Positions 9,555-20,437 of a stretch of 64,000 bases of DNA are shown here, piece after piece; position 1 is the first letter of the stretch, and every line of letters starts with the position of its first letter. The stretch is from Parasitella parasitica (taxonomy: Eukaryota > Mucoromycota > Mucoromycetes > Mucorales > Mucoraceae): the NCBI GenBank assembly GCA_025201805.1, contig MU619260.1, positions 121,951-185,950 on the forward strand, written 5' to 3'. The notes beneath the pieces are model-generated. The model had not been told where the DNA came from, did no database searches, and was given only the letters and a program-made list of their open reading frames with translations. The translations under genes and the position numbers were made by a program.

Positions 9555-11370
9555 CTATCCAGAAATGGTGGCGTTCACTGCAGTCGAGAAAGTGGAAGCT
9601 GCTTTTTCATCGGGGTAGTAGTAGAAGCTGATGGCAATCACGATGTAGATGGCTATCAGCATCAAACCTTCCAGCCAATTACTTTCACCGTCCTACGTGC
9701 AGTAGTGTACCTTGTTAGCCATATTACGCTTCGATTGCTAGTCGAGAAAAATACATACCATAATCAAATAATTCACCATAATCACAGCAATCAACAGCAC
9801 TGCTGTTTCGTAAATGTTAAAGTAAAGACTCATCTCTATTTGCATGCCCCACCCGATAATCACCATTAATGGAGTGACCAAAAGGGCGATTTGCATGCTG
9901 CTTCCAACGGCAATACCCAATGCCAAGTCCATCTTATTTTTCATAGCACAAGTAACTGCAGTAAGATGCTCGGCTGCATTACCGACCTATCAATTCTAGT
10001 TAGGCTACAGCTCTCCCTTACAAGCACAATGTAGTCAATTACCAATGGAATCAAAATGAGGCCTACAAAGGTTTCACTGATGTGCCACACTTTGGTTACT
10101 TCCTCGATAGCTGACACCAAGAACTCGGCACAAACGCCAACAGTAACAGTAACGACGACCAATCTAAGAGCAAAGAAAGTTGAGTTCCAAATACGCATCA
10201 TTGCAAAACAGGTTACACGGTAAGCTTACAAGGTAACAGCCATCCATGAAGGTAATTGAGGTTCTTCTATTTCCTCGTCTTCTTCACTAGCAGGGCGGCT
10301 TACAAATAGCTGGCCTTCCTCAGCAGCAGCTTGGCTATTTTCTTGTTGCTGTTGCAATTGCATTCTACTGACTCTACGACTATCAGAGGTGGGAGTACCC
10401 ATGAACTGCAGAGGTAATACGTTAATATCAACATGTCAAAAAGCATGTGTTGCGTAATTGCATACCAAGAAATTATGAGTTTTGAGCTATAATTGTTTTT
10501 TTTAGTCCTGTATACTACATCTACTAGCTTCAAATAAAGTCTCACCTGAAAGAACAAGTATGAAAAGTACAGGATCAGCAAAATGATCGAAGTAGCTCTT
10601 GAAATACTCAAAATGTCCAGAGTCAAATCGCCAGACGACACTGCGTTTGTGGAATGAATCGATCCATAAAACGCTGCTGGGATCAACAAGGAAGCAACCG
10701 AGATGAACAGCAGAGAAGCTGACGTTTGTGCAACTGTCTTGTTAAAGTATTGTGTTTTGTGGTAATAGCCACCTCCCCAAAAGCACATGCCTAGTACCAG
10801 TAATAAATTGGATAAAATAGACCCCAGCATGGAAGCCTGGACAACAATGACCAGGTTTTGCGTTAACGAGATGACTGAAATGATGAGTTCGACGGCATTG
10901 CCGAACGTTGCGTTTAATAGACCGCCGATGGTCTTGATTCAATAGCATGGTGAGCTTATTGCCATACACCACCCACATAGATCACTTACCTCACCGGTTC
11001 GCAGCGCAATATCCTCAGTAGCAAACCCCAACAGCTTGGCTAGCGGAATGATTGCCAAGAAATTCATTATAAAAGTGATTGTTGGAGACCAACAGAAATG
11101 AGACACAATGCCAATGGGAATAAATACCAACAGCAGGTTCACCCAGGAAGACTTTGCAATCACCATCAAACCATCTCTAGTGCTAATTTTTTTAGGTGCT
11201 TTGGTTGATTTTTTGCTACGGGTGCTGTTGGTTGAGCTTCTTTGCTGTGGCAAAGGTTCTGTCTGGGAATTTGAAATTGTTGAAGCGGGAGTATGAATGA
11301 CAGCTGTAGATGAAGAAGGAGATTGATCTATCATGATAGCAGATGTGTTTTCGAGTCGTTGAATATCCAT
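9555..11370 (-). CDS. Vacuolar-type Ca2+/H+ antiporter (CAX family)
   Basis: Six exons: 10990-11370, 10546-10932, 10230-10405, 10043-10163, 9759-9986 and 9555-9692, totalling 476 aa in frame. After a Ser/Thr-rich cytosolic N-terminus, two halves of hydrophobic helices each carry a CAX repeat: [15 protein letters not shown] (about residues 130-144) and [17 protein letters not shown] (about 356). These are the cation-binding repeats of VCX1/CAX exchangers. Exon 3 encodes a Gln-rich, acidic loop (SEEDEEIEE) between the halves, as in other fungal CAX proteins. The protein would use the vacuolar proton gradient to move Ca2+ (possibly Mn2+) into the vacuole. Start is the first ATG upstream of the helices; the last exon ends [13 protein letters not shown] plus a short tail. 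Confidence 0.93.
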
Positions 11371-13069
11371 ATACAGAGGGTACCTTGAAATGTAAGTGTG
11401 GATAGAAGGACGAGAAAAATAATAGACCTTTTATATACAATTTCTACATTTTCATTGTTTCGTTTGGGATACCAGCATTGTTTAATTAAGTTAATATTCG
11501 TTTCACGAGTTTTTTTTCCTCTGTCAAACAACGAAATTCCTAAATATGCTAATATCATTTTATATTTACGCTAATCACACAAAATACTTTACTATCCATA
11601 CGCCTATCGTGCGAAGGCCATACACTGCAATTATAAGAATTTTTACAATAAACTCATCAAGAATTCGTAACCAAAAAAAAAGTGATAATTATTGTAATAT
11701 TTACAAAAATCATAACACCCCCCGTCAAGCGAATTTTTAATTTTAAATGCTGATCTGCTGCACACCAATAGTAAATAGGTTTTTGATTGTCGAATAAATT
11801 AAATCTGAAAACTAAAAAAAGGACAAAGAATTGTTGTATATGGCGTTTCCAGGGTCAAGCGGTACTTTTGAAAACAAATTGCGCTGTTGACCTTCTCAGT
11901 TAATATGGTATATTGAGGGTTTTTGGAACTAACTTTTTAGAGGTAAAAATCTGATCAATAATTTCCATTTACAACGAATGTATCAGAAATGCAACGAGCT
12001 GTTGTTTCGCTTTACTAAACAAAGATGTTCTAACTCATTATCGCCCCCATATGCTTGATGTTAGCAACGTCTTTAGCAAATAATTAATTTTTCAATAATG
12101 ATGATGTGGCAGCTCTATTACATCTTTAACTTGCTAATATAAGGTAGTTGATTTTGGTCCATAACTTTTGCTAAAGACACCGCCTTTCTCTATTGCATGC
12201 CTAAACATAAACAGTTGAAAAAAAAACCACCAGCTTTCAAACAAAAAATACATATAAACGCCTATACCTTCACGGAAAGAACAAACCATGGCATGTTTAC
12301 ATACTTGGCTGATGCTGCTGATATACACTTTATTTCCACTCGGTGGATCATATATATTGAGCTTATTTGCAAAAGAAGTTATTTTTTTTGACTGAAATAT
12401 TAACAGCAGTGATAAAAATCAATCTTTTGCCATGATAAACCACCTTTTGTGCTAATTTTTTCATACTGCTTTACCAGTTTTCGGTAGTAATAGCTTATGA
12501 TGTTTGGTTATCAGTATTTTGGGAGAGGCGTTCTTTTCCTCAATTTCTTGTACACGCTACGCTTTCAATACTTAATGCTGCAGATGATAACTAAAGCTTG
12601 TTTCATACTCTTTGTGTCTAAACTAAAGTAATTAAATACTTCATCAGATCTTTTTATTTTCCTAATGGAGGGTTGCTCCTCCCCTAAACACCTTTCTGTC
12701 GGTCCTAAAGACAAATGCTTGGCGAGTCATTTATTTCTATTTTGCAGCTTTTACATGATAATCAGACACTTGCTAGGGCAAAAAAAAAAATTTTTTTTAC
12801 ATGTTGACAACGCAGTTTTTTTTGGTGGTTTAAACTATGCCTGGAAGTATGTTGTAATTCGACAATAAAATTATAAGACAACTGTGAATCATTTTAAGCT
12901 TGTGCGATGATTTCATAAAAAGATCTGCCCATAATATGTAGCTCGGATTTGTTTCAAACCTTCCAAACTATTTTACGTAAAATCCCGCGCTGCTCAAAGA
13001 GACATGTTTGATATTTTCTGGAATGCCGCCTACTTCATCCTTGCTTTTCGTTGAAAAAAGTCGTACATC
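11371..13069. other. 1.7 kb intergenic region, no gene seen
   Basis: AT-rich DNA with short A and T runs and only scattered, poorly coding ORFs of about 60-67 codons. It contains the upstream regions of the divergently transcribed exchanger (-) and mannosyltransferase (+). No repeat family or RNA gene recognised. Confidence 0.6.
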
Positions 13070-14260
13070 ATGCTTCAAAGAAGAAAACTAGTGCTACAAC
13101 TATGCGCTCTGATTTTCCTCATCCTGCTCACCACATTGATTGTGCTGTTGTTTCTCACTTCCTTGCACAAGACGATTCCTGCAAACATCCCTTATCTCAC
13201 AAACATTCCTAGCTATCGAAACAAATGGCAATACACTGCACAAAAACGTTTGTCACAGCCAAATACAAATCTCGATGCAGCATTCATTACATTTGCTCAC
13301 GGTGATAAAAAATCCTTGAGTGATTTGCGACAAACTATGCGAACTATTGAAGATGTGTTTAATAAGCACTACAACTACCCCTATGTTGTATTTACTGACG
13401 ACGATTTATCCAACGAATACAAGGAACTGGTCGCGGCTGTCACACGAGGAAATGTCCAGTTTGAAAAGGTCGATCGGTACGAGTATGGTTATAGTAATAC
13501 GACAGATCAATTCAGAGCATATCTAGCCAGAAAAAGTTTGCCGAACAGTGAGGAAAATACCCAGGAGTTCCGGTTCAAGTCGAGATTGATGGCTGGCACC
13601 ATTTTCAAGTAAGTACACGATCAGGTTAGTCCTTGATGTGGGTGGGGCTGAAAGCTCTCAATTGATAGCCATGCAATTTTCGATAAACTGGATTATTTCT
13701 GGAGATTCGAACCAGGAAGTGAATACATGTGTCCTATCGATTTTGACCCTTTTCAATACATGCTCGACAACCAAAAGGAAATATCGTACTCGATTGCCAC
13801 GTATGAGAAACAGGAAACAGCTCCATCCTTATTTAAAACCGTGCTCAAATTTAAAAAGAAACATCCAGAATGGCATCCGACAACTGACGTTGAGGACGAA
13901 AGTCTCTTGTCCCTTATGACAAACGAGAAGGGAGAATACAATCGATGCTTTTTCTGGAACAACTTCCAAATTGCAAAAACAAGCTTCTTCAAGAGCGCCG
14001 CGTATCAGGCATTCTTTGAATTCATAGAGAAAGAACAGGGCATCTTTTACGAGCAATGGGCCGATCCAGTGATACAATCATTGGCAGCAGCACTGTTCTT
14101 GGATCGAGATCAGGTTCATTTTTGGGAAGATGTTGGCTATCGTTACAGATTTTCATATAATCACTGCCCGAGCGAGATAGCAATATGGGAAAAATGCTCA
14201 TGCAGGCCAAGCCAGAGCTTTGACCAAGACGGCCTTAGTTGCATGGCCATCTTTCAGTAA
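13070..14260 (+). CDS. GT15 alpha-1,2-mannosyltransferase (KRE2/MNT1 family)
   Basis: Two exons, 13070-13608 and 13669-14260, joined by a 60-nt intron (GTAAGT...GATAG), 376 aa. A short basic N-terminus precedes one membrane anchor (about residues 9-32), giving a type II Golgi protein. The lumenal part shows family 15 signatures: AAFITFAHGDKKSLSDLRQ, YPYVVFTDDDLS, DYFWRFEPGSEYMCPIDFDP, YNRCFFWNNFQIAKTSFF, FYEQWADPVIQSLAAALF and VGYRYRFSYNHCP. The family transfers mannose from GDP-mannose to O- and N-linked glycans of cell-wall mannoproteins. The usual YERWGD motif appears as YEQWAD here. Which KRE2/KTR paralogue it matches cannot be told. Confidence 0.93.
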
Positions 14261-14312
14261 ATAAAGATACTAACTACTTATTGAACTTCTATTCGTTTTT
14301 GTCTAGTAGTTG

Positions 14313-15048
14313 TTAATCAAGCGCTAGCTTTTTGTCGATTTCGATGGGTGCCAAGGCGTACACCTTCGGCACTGGATCCTGTTCATGGACATTGCGCTTG
14401 TTCTTGATGCAATTAGTCGCAATAAGGGTAGATCCAGGGACAAAGCGCATTCTCTAATCGCTTGAAAAATATCCAGGATGAATCCTGCTATACGTCTTGC
14501 GACGAGTCTTTGGCTAACATCTTGCCGAAATGTAAAAAAAAAAAAAACGCTTTGAATAGTCCTTCAGCTGCAGTAATGGTGGCAAATCGAGAACTACATG
14601 AGCTTTTGGTATCAGGGCTAGCCGAGAGAATACAGTTTATCCTGCTGCAGTTTTGAAAGAATGTCAAGTCTTGTTCTACTGTGCGTTACATTAAGAGGTC
14701 AGTTTGATATGATCGATGCACATATAAAGAACCTGTCCACTGCAGAGGTATATTGAGTAACTGGAATGTCATATTTGACGGATAAAGCATCGAATTTTGA
14801 CAGGTTTCTTACTATTATAAGACAGTAAATACAAGGCCATCTACGATAGAGGTTCTCGATTTACTAGTTTCTTGCACTTGAAGTTTGTAATTCTCATTTT
14901 CAGAGGTGAACGACGCTGCATCGAAGCTACTGACAGACTTTCCAGCTATAAAGTGCGCTTTGTTGAGCTGCAATGTAAATAGCATAGCAACCATCACCAA
15001 GCTTATTGCCAAAATTAGCCGTCGAGACGATATTAGATGGGAAAACAT
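14313..15048 (-). CDS. Small membrane-anchored protein, unknown family
   Basis: Four exons join in frame: 14833-15048, 14690-14760, 14494-14644 and 14313-14453, totalling 192 aa. The start MFSHLISSRRLILAISLVMV gives a single N-terminal membrane anchor, suggesting a type II or secreted protein. The middle exon reads through a T14 run as a short Phe stretch, and the intron before the last exon is only 40 nt, so parts of the model may be wrong. The last exon (RFVPGSTLIATNCIKNKRN...) looks well coded. No family recognised. It is convergent with the mannosyltransferase, 52 bp away. Confidence 0.4.
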
Positions 15049-15377
15049 GGCAGAAGGAAGGGATGCTCAAGTCTTGCTATCTTTTTGTTTTATATAAATA
15101 TATACAAAATGGAGCTGGTATCTGCAATTGTAAACTGAAACCATTGGTATAGTTCCTTAATACTAGTCAACCAAATCATGAAGAGTAAGTGCTGTGTAAA
15201 TGCGCCAAACACGGTGGGCATGTAGCACATGACTCACGAGAATTCGATATATGAAGCTCTTAGTTGCATCTGAAGGTGCGCACAAGTCGAATTCATAATA
15301 GAGCGTTTTTCTTTCTCCTCTTTTTTCTTTTTTTTTCTTAATCATCTCTCTTCAAGTAAATCGATTATATTATCATA

Positions 15378-16061
15378 ATGACAGGCACTCAGGAGACTTT
15401 TACTGGATACGCAGGATTGGAACCTTTCGTTTTGGAGGACAAAAAGACTCATTTACAAACGTACAAGTTTCAACCAAGACCTTTGGACGCCGACGAAGTA
15501 GAGATTCAAGTGTCTGCATGTGGCATGTAAGCACCTCCATCTCTTTAATACCAGAATACATAGACTAATGCGTGTCCCATGCGATCCCATAGTTGCGGGT
15601 CAGATGTTCATCAATTGACAAATGTTAGTTATATATAAGGATATTCTTGTATTGCTTCTCATGAACATTTGGTAGGGCTGGAAACGCGCAAATTACCCAT
15701 TAATTGCGGGTCATGAATTCATTGGAGTAGTAACTGCCGTTGGGGATCAAGTGAAGGACATCAAACTGGGACAGAGAGTGGGTGTGAGTCCTGTATGTAG
15801 ATCATGCGGGGATTGTGAACAGTGTAACAGCTCTCATTCACAATTATGTGCCAAAAAAGTAACTACTTACAATGGAAAGTACAAGGGATTCTCCACATTT
15901 GGGGTGAGTGTTTATACAAAGAATCAGAGCTATCTTTGCATGGTGTTGACACGAATGTAGGGCTATGCAGATAAGGTCAGAGTGCAAGCTGCTTGGGCAA
16001 TCCCAATTCCCGACAACATCAGCAATGAAGAAGGCGCCCCATTGTAAGTAAAAACGATCCG

Positions 16062-16108
<47 letters not shown>

Positions 16109-16838
16109 CTCTAATATCACTTGCATTTATAGACTCTGTGCAGGTATCACTACGTAAGTTCAAGCAGTTAAGTTGGAGGATGAAATGTTGCTTAAAATGC
16201 CACTTAGTTATTTACCATTCAAACACCAAAACATTGGCCCTGAAACCTCAGTTGGCGTGATTGGTATTGGCGGTTTAGGTCATTTAGCTGTACGTATACT
16301 CAAGATGTGTACGTTAGCAAACAAAAGAGTGGTCTGATTCATGATATTATAGATCCAATGGGCAAAAGCAAAAGGATGCCCCAAAATTCTAGCCATTTCG
16401 TCGTCCACTCGTAAAAAAAGCGACGCTACTAAACTGGGCGCAACCGATTTCACTGTTTTGGACGAGAACAGTAGCTTTGACGATAAATATGCTCGAAGTG
16501 TTGATGTACTTTTGGTTTGTGGATCGGGCAAGTCAACCAACTGGGGGAAACTGACTGAGCTTGTCAAAGTCCGTGGTAAAATAGTCCTCATCGACGTTCC
16601 TGATGAGCCCATCCTTTTGCCTGCTGCTGCCTTGGTTTATCAGCATATTAGTTTAATTGGTACATTTGTCGGAAGTAATGATGATTTGAAGGAGATGCTT
16701 GAATTCGCCAGCCAAACTGGTGTTCGCCCCTGGACCCAGACTGTTGAAAATACGCTGGATGGCGTGAATGGAGGCATTGAGGATTTGATCAATGGCAAAG
16801 CCCATTACCGTATTGTCATCAGCGGACAAGGGCGATAA
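15378..16838 (+). CDS. Zinc-dependent alcohol dehydrogenase (cinnamyl/ADH6-type)
   Basis: Seven exons: 15378-15526, 15593-15623, 15676-15903, 15961-16043, 16133-16153, 16208-16289 and 16353-16838, totalling 359 aa. The medium-chain dehydrogenase layout is complete: catalytic-zinc Cys in ACGICGSDVHQ, His-Glu in IAGHEFIGVV, the structural-zinc lobe CRSCGDCEQCNSSHSQLC, a third ligand in PLLCAGITTY, and the Rossmann motif GVIGIGGLGHLA. The CxGCGxC lobe and GIGGLGH motif fit the cinnamyl alcohol dehydrogenase/yeast ADH6-7 branch, usually NADPH-dependent reduction of aldehydes in the cytosol. Exon 5 is only 21 nt but carries the Cys ligand. Intron 4 holds a (GT)n microsatellite at about 16064-16106. 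Confidence 0.92.
16064..16106 (+). repeat. (GT)n microsatellite in an ADH intron
   Basis: An uninterrupted TG dinucleotide tract of about 21 repeats lies between the donor at 16044 and the acceptor at 16132 of the alcohol dehydrogenase gene. Confidence 0.95.
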
Positions 16839-17045
16839 TTTTTGTATTGCGTATAAGCATTGATCCTACAGTTTTACTTTAAATAAAATTTCATTGATCA
16901 AAGATATATCAAACATATGCTATCTGACAGTCTCCCAAAATAAAAAATAAAAAAAGTCAGGCGAATGCCAAGTTAATACAAGTAAATTTATGGATTTATA
17001 ACAGATAATTGTAAGGTCTCATTCTAAATACATGAGCAATTGCGT

Positions 17046-19401
17046 CTACTTCTTTGCGGAAGTATCAGCCTTGGAAGCCATGCTGGCAGCTTTACCATCA
17101 GGAATGCGGATAAAGTGAGCAGGCTCGGTAGCCGTGGCAGTAGCGTCAAGAATAAAGTAACCCTTGCGCTCAAATTGGATGATATCTCCCTTCTTCAAGT
17201 TCTTGGTATTGCCATCAGCAATAGCGGGGAGCTTGAACTCACTGACAGGAGTAACAAGATCCTTAACCTCATCACCATCTTCAACTTTCTTCTTTGAAAT
17301 CAAGTAATCGTAATCGAGCAGGAGAATATCAGTGGCATCCTCATCCTTTGCCAACCACGTCAACTTTTTCTTGGTCTTTTTGAAATCACCATCAAGATGA
17401 AGTTCCAAGTCAATGCTGGTAACCTCACCTTGACCATCCTTGGCAATCTTTCGTACAAAGACATTTCCCCAGTCCATCAAGGTAACTTCTTCGCCTTCCT
17501 CGAGTGTTTTGGCATCCTCTTGATCCAGGTAGATGTGGGGCCCGAAATGGGTCTTTTTGTTGCCGAGCTCAGCATTCTTCTTGTGAAGAGGGAGCTCTTT
17601 GACCTCAGCAGCAGCACCAGCGACGTTACAGACAACCACACCTTCCTTAAGAACAGCAACATATCTAGGAGCAACGGGATCAATGATCTTTCTGTTCAAA
17701 GCCCAAAGCTTATCCCATTCCAAGAGCAACGTGTTTTGGGAAGCACCTTGCATCAAAATGTATTGCTTCAAGGCTTCAATAGTCAAGCCACGACGACGGA
17801 TACCACGAACAGTAGGAAAACGAGGATCATCCCAGCCGCTGACATGACCTTGGTCAACAAACCACTGGAGCTTTCTCTTGGAAAGAAGAGTATATACAAA
17901 ATTCATTCTACTAAAGTCCCAAATAGTGACCTTACGAAGACCGAGAGCTTCAATCATCCAATCGTACTGGACGTTACGATCGCGGTATTCGTTTGTTCTC
18001 AAAGCATGAGAAACACCTTCAATGGAATCAACGATGGGGCAAGCAAAATCATAAGTAGGGTAAACCTTCCACTTGTCGCCGGTATAGTGATGAGGAGTCA
18101 AGTTGCAGCGATAGATGACAGGATCACGCATAGTACCATTGGGACTAGCATAATCGATCTTGGCACGCAGACAGTTCTTTAACCCTTCCTCAGTACCCTT
18201 GGACATCTCATCGAAACGACGCAAAGTCTCTTCGACAGAGTTATCACGGCACTTGGAAGGAATGCGAGCAGTGCGCTGTTCACGCATGACGGTTTGCTCG
18301 GTATCATCACAATATGCCTTGCCCTCCTTGATCATCTTGAGGGCGAGCTCGTACATTTGGCCAAAGAAGTCAGATGTATGGGAAACAATGTCAGAGGGGA
18401 CGCCAATCAAAGCAAGGTCTTCCTTGATAGACTCTTCAAACTCGGTCTTTTCCTTGCTAGGATTGGTATCATCGAAACGGATGATCAACTTACCCTTGTA
18501 GGTATCAGCAAAGTATTGATTCATAAGAGCAGCCTTAGCGTGGCCAATGTGAAGATAACCCGAGGGTTCAGGAGGAAAACGAGTGCAAACCTTGCCCATC
18601 TCAGCCTCGGTTAAACCAATCTCAAATTTACCTTGATCATTAGCCTTGGGACCCTGATTTGGTTGTGTTAATCAAGCAATTTCAAACTAACGCCAAGAAT
18701 TTACCTTGGAAGCCTTTTCATGCTTTTGAACAGCTGTCAAAGCGTATTCGGCAGCATCGAGAGAAGTGATATATTCGTACCAACGTACGAGGTAAACACC
18801 AAGAGTTTCAGGTTTGGCCTTGACAATACGAGCAAAGACAGGAGACGATCTCAAAGCACCCCAAATAACCAAATCAGCAATGGTGACTTGATAGCCGACG
18901 ATATAAGAACGGAGGGTCAAGTACTTGTTAAGCTCCTTGTAGGTACCATCAAGAGACTTGAAATCAGATGTTGTCAACTTGGCTTCAGCGAAATCTAACC
19001 ATTGATCAATCAAGGTCGAGCTAATTGGATCTTCAGGGTTGTAGAGACCAGCTTCAGGGTTTAGTCTGGCTAATAGTCTAGCAATGGCGTTGGTGGTTTC
19101 ATAGGTTTCACTAAATTGAAAATGTCAAAATTTACGTTTGACATCGCAATGCGCCTCATAATCAACAAACCCGTTGTAAGAAACGGAGGCTGCAGGTTTA
19201 GCGGCTCCTTCAAGGTTCTTTGCATCGCGAAATTCGACCTCAACAGCGCCCTTTTTGACAGCGTTAACTTGGGCAGCAACGGCAAGAACCCCTTTACAAA
19301 TGCAAATGTTGAGTTCCCGTGACAATAGTTTAAGCCTTGCAAATCTTACCATAATTGAAAGGCGATGCTTTAGAAGCAACAACAAGTTTAATATCACTCA
19401 T
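17046..19401 (-). CDS. GUS1: Cytosolic glutamyl-tRNA synthetase
   Basis: Four exons: 19350-19401, 19171-19291, 18705-19110 and 17046-18653, totalling 728 aa (yeast Gus1 is about 708). Residues 1 to about 190 form the GST-C-like N-terminal domain used for complex formation with other synthetase factors (SYIVGYQVTIADLVIWGAL is its core). The class I catalytic core follows: FPPEPSGYLHIGHAKAAL with the HIGH box at about 228, RFDDTNPSKE, and the KMSKS-like LLSKRKLQW at about 450. Then comes the eukaryotic beta-barrel anticodon domain (FGPHIYLDQED, ILLLDYDYLISKKK). HYTGDKWKVYPTYDFACPI with SIEGVSHALRTNEYRDR is typical of the eukaryotic GluRS/GlnRS group; the GST domain supports GluRS. An ATG at 18599 is internal to exon 4, not the start. 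Confidence 0.95.
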
Positions 19402-20437
19402 AATTTGAATGGGATGAAACTGGAAAGAAAAATGTTTGTTGGCTTTTTGCAAGTTTTATCTACCTTCATAAAAAAAAAAAGTGACTTTACCTGACTCACA
19501 GAAGGTCCAAGGTTTCCTTCATATGCTAATCTGCAAGATGAACAAGTTTGCTAAGCATATAACGCTTTAATAAGCTACTGTGAAGGGTAGAGGGTACATA
19601 ATAACGTTCTATTGATTTCTTTTCTGTGATAGTAGTAGCTAAGGCTAATGATTTTCAAGTACACATTGACACAAGCGCTATTGATATAAAATAAATTTTT
19701 CCATCATAACTGACCTTTTTAATAAAAATCTGAACCTGGAGCATTTTTTACTTACTTTGATGTGAAATATCAACCGGATGAAATTACTGCACATATTGCG
19801 CTCATATCAAAATTTATAACCTTAACATATTTTATGTTATATTGCCCATATTTTACACGAGTATAAAAAAAATAGGTGCCAACTTTTTCTTGACGAATGC
19901 CAAATTCAAAATTTCCTTTATAAACATTTCCTGGGCTAGTAGAACAATATATAATGGAAAATTTTACAAAAAAAATAGCAGCGAACAAAGCCATGTAATA
20001 AAACTTCATGATGTTTTTCACGTAATGATTTTGTACAAGTTTGTAGTTGAAAAAAATTATACAAATTGTAATAGTATTATGGTTACACTAGTATATTCAA
20101 ATTCATCGTAAAATGAAGTTTCGCAGCATCAGGATAATTTTGATTATAGGATAACAAATATGCAGATTTACTTGAACGTGTACAGGCTGTTAAAAAGTAA
20201 AAAGCAATGGACGCATTAAACTTTCACAAGACTCGATGAGCTAGTTCCGTATCTATTAAATGATCCAGCTACTGGCGCACTTAAACTTGATGATTTCCGG
20301 AGAAAATCCATTGGATGCAAACACTTGAAGTTATTAAAGGAGGGGTTATTTTTACTGAAAATGCGAGCTAACAAATGATAATGTATAGTTAATGATAAAT
20401 GTACAAGAGTTTAGAGTTGATGTGTAAAACTAATAGT
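19402..20437. other. 1 kb intergenic, nothing recognised
   Basis: Very AT-rich with no gene-like ORF. It holds the promoter of the glutamyl-tRNA synthetase gene and the 3' flank of the DUF726 gene. Confidence 0.6.

Noticed and set aside
13620-13919. Plus-strand ORF inside the mannosyltransferase intron and exon 2
   Set aside because: Wrong frame relative to the GT15 motifs.
16063-16260. Cys-Val repeat ORF
   Set aside because: Translation of the (GT)n microsatellite inside an ADH intron.
17397-18182. Long plus-strand ORF of 261 codons
   Set aside because: Antisense shadow of the well-supported glutamyl-tRNA synthetase exon 4.
18599-18599. ATG at 18599 as start of glutamyl-tRNA synthetase
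   Set aside because: Upstream exons join in frame and supply the expected GST-C-like N-terminal domain, so the start is at 19401.
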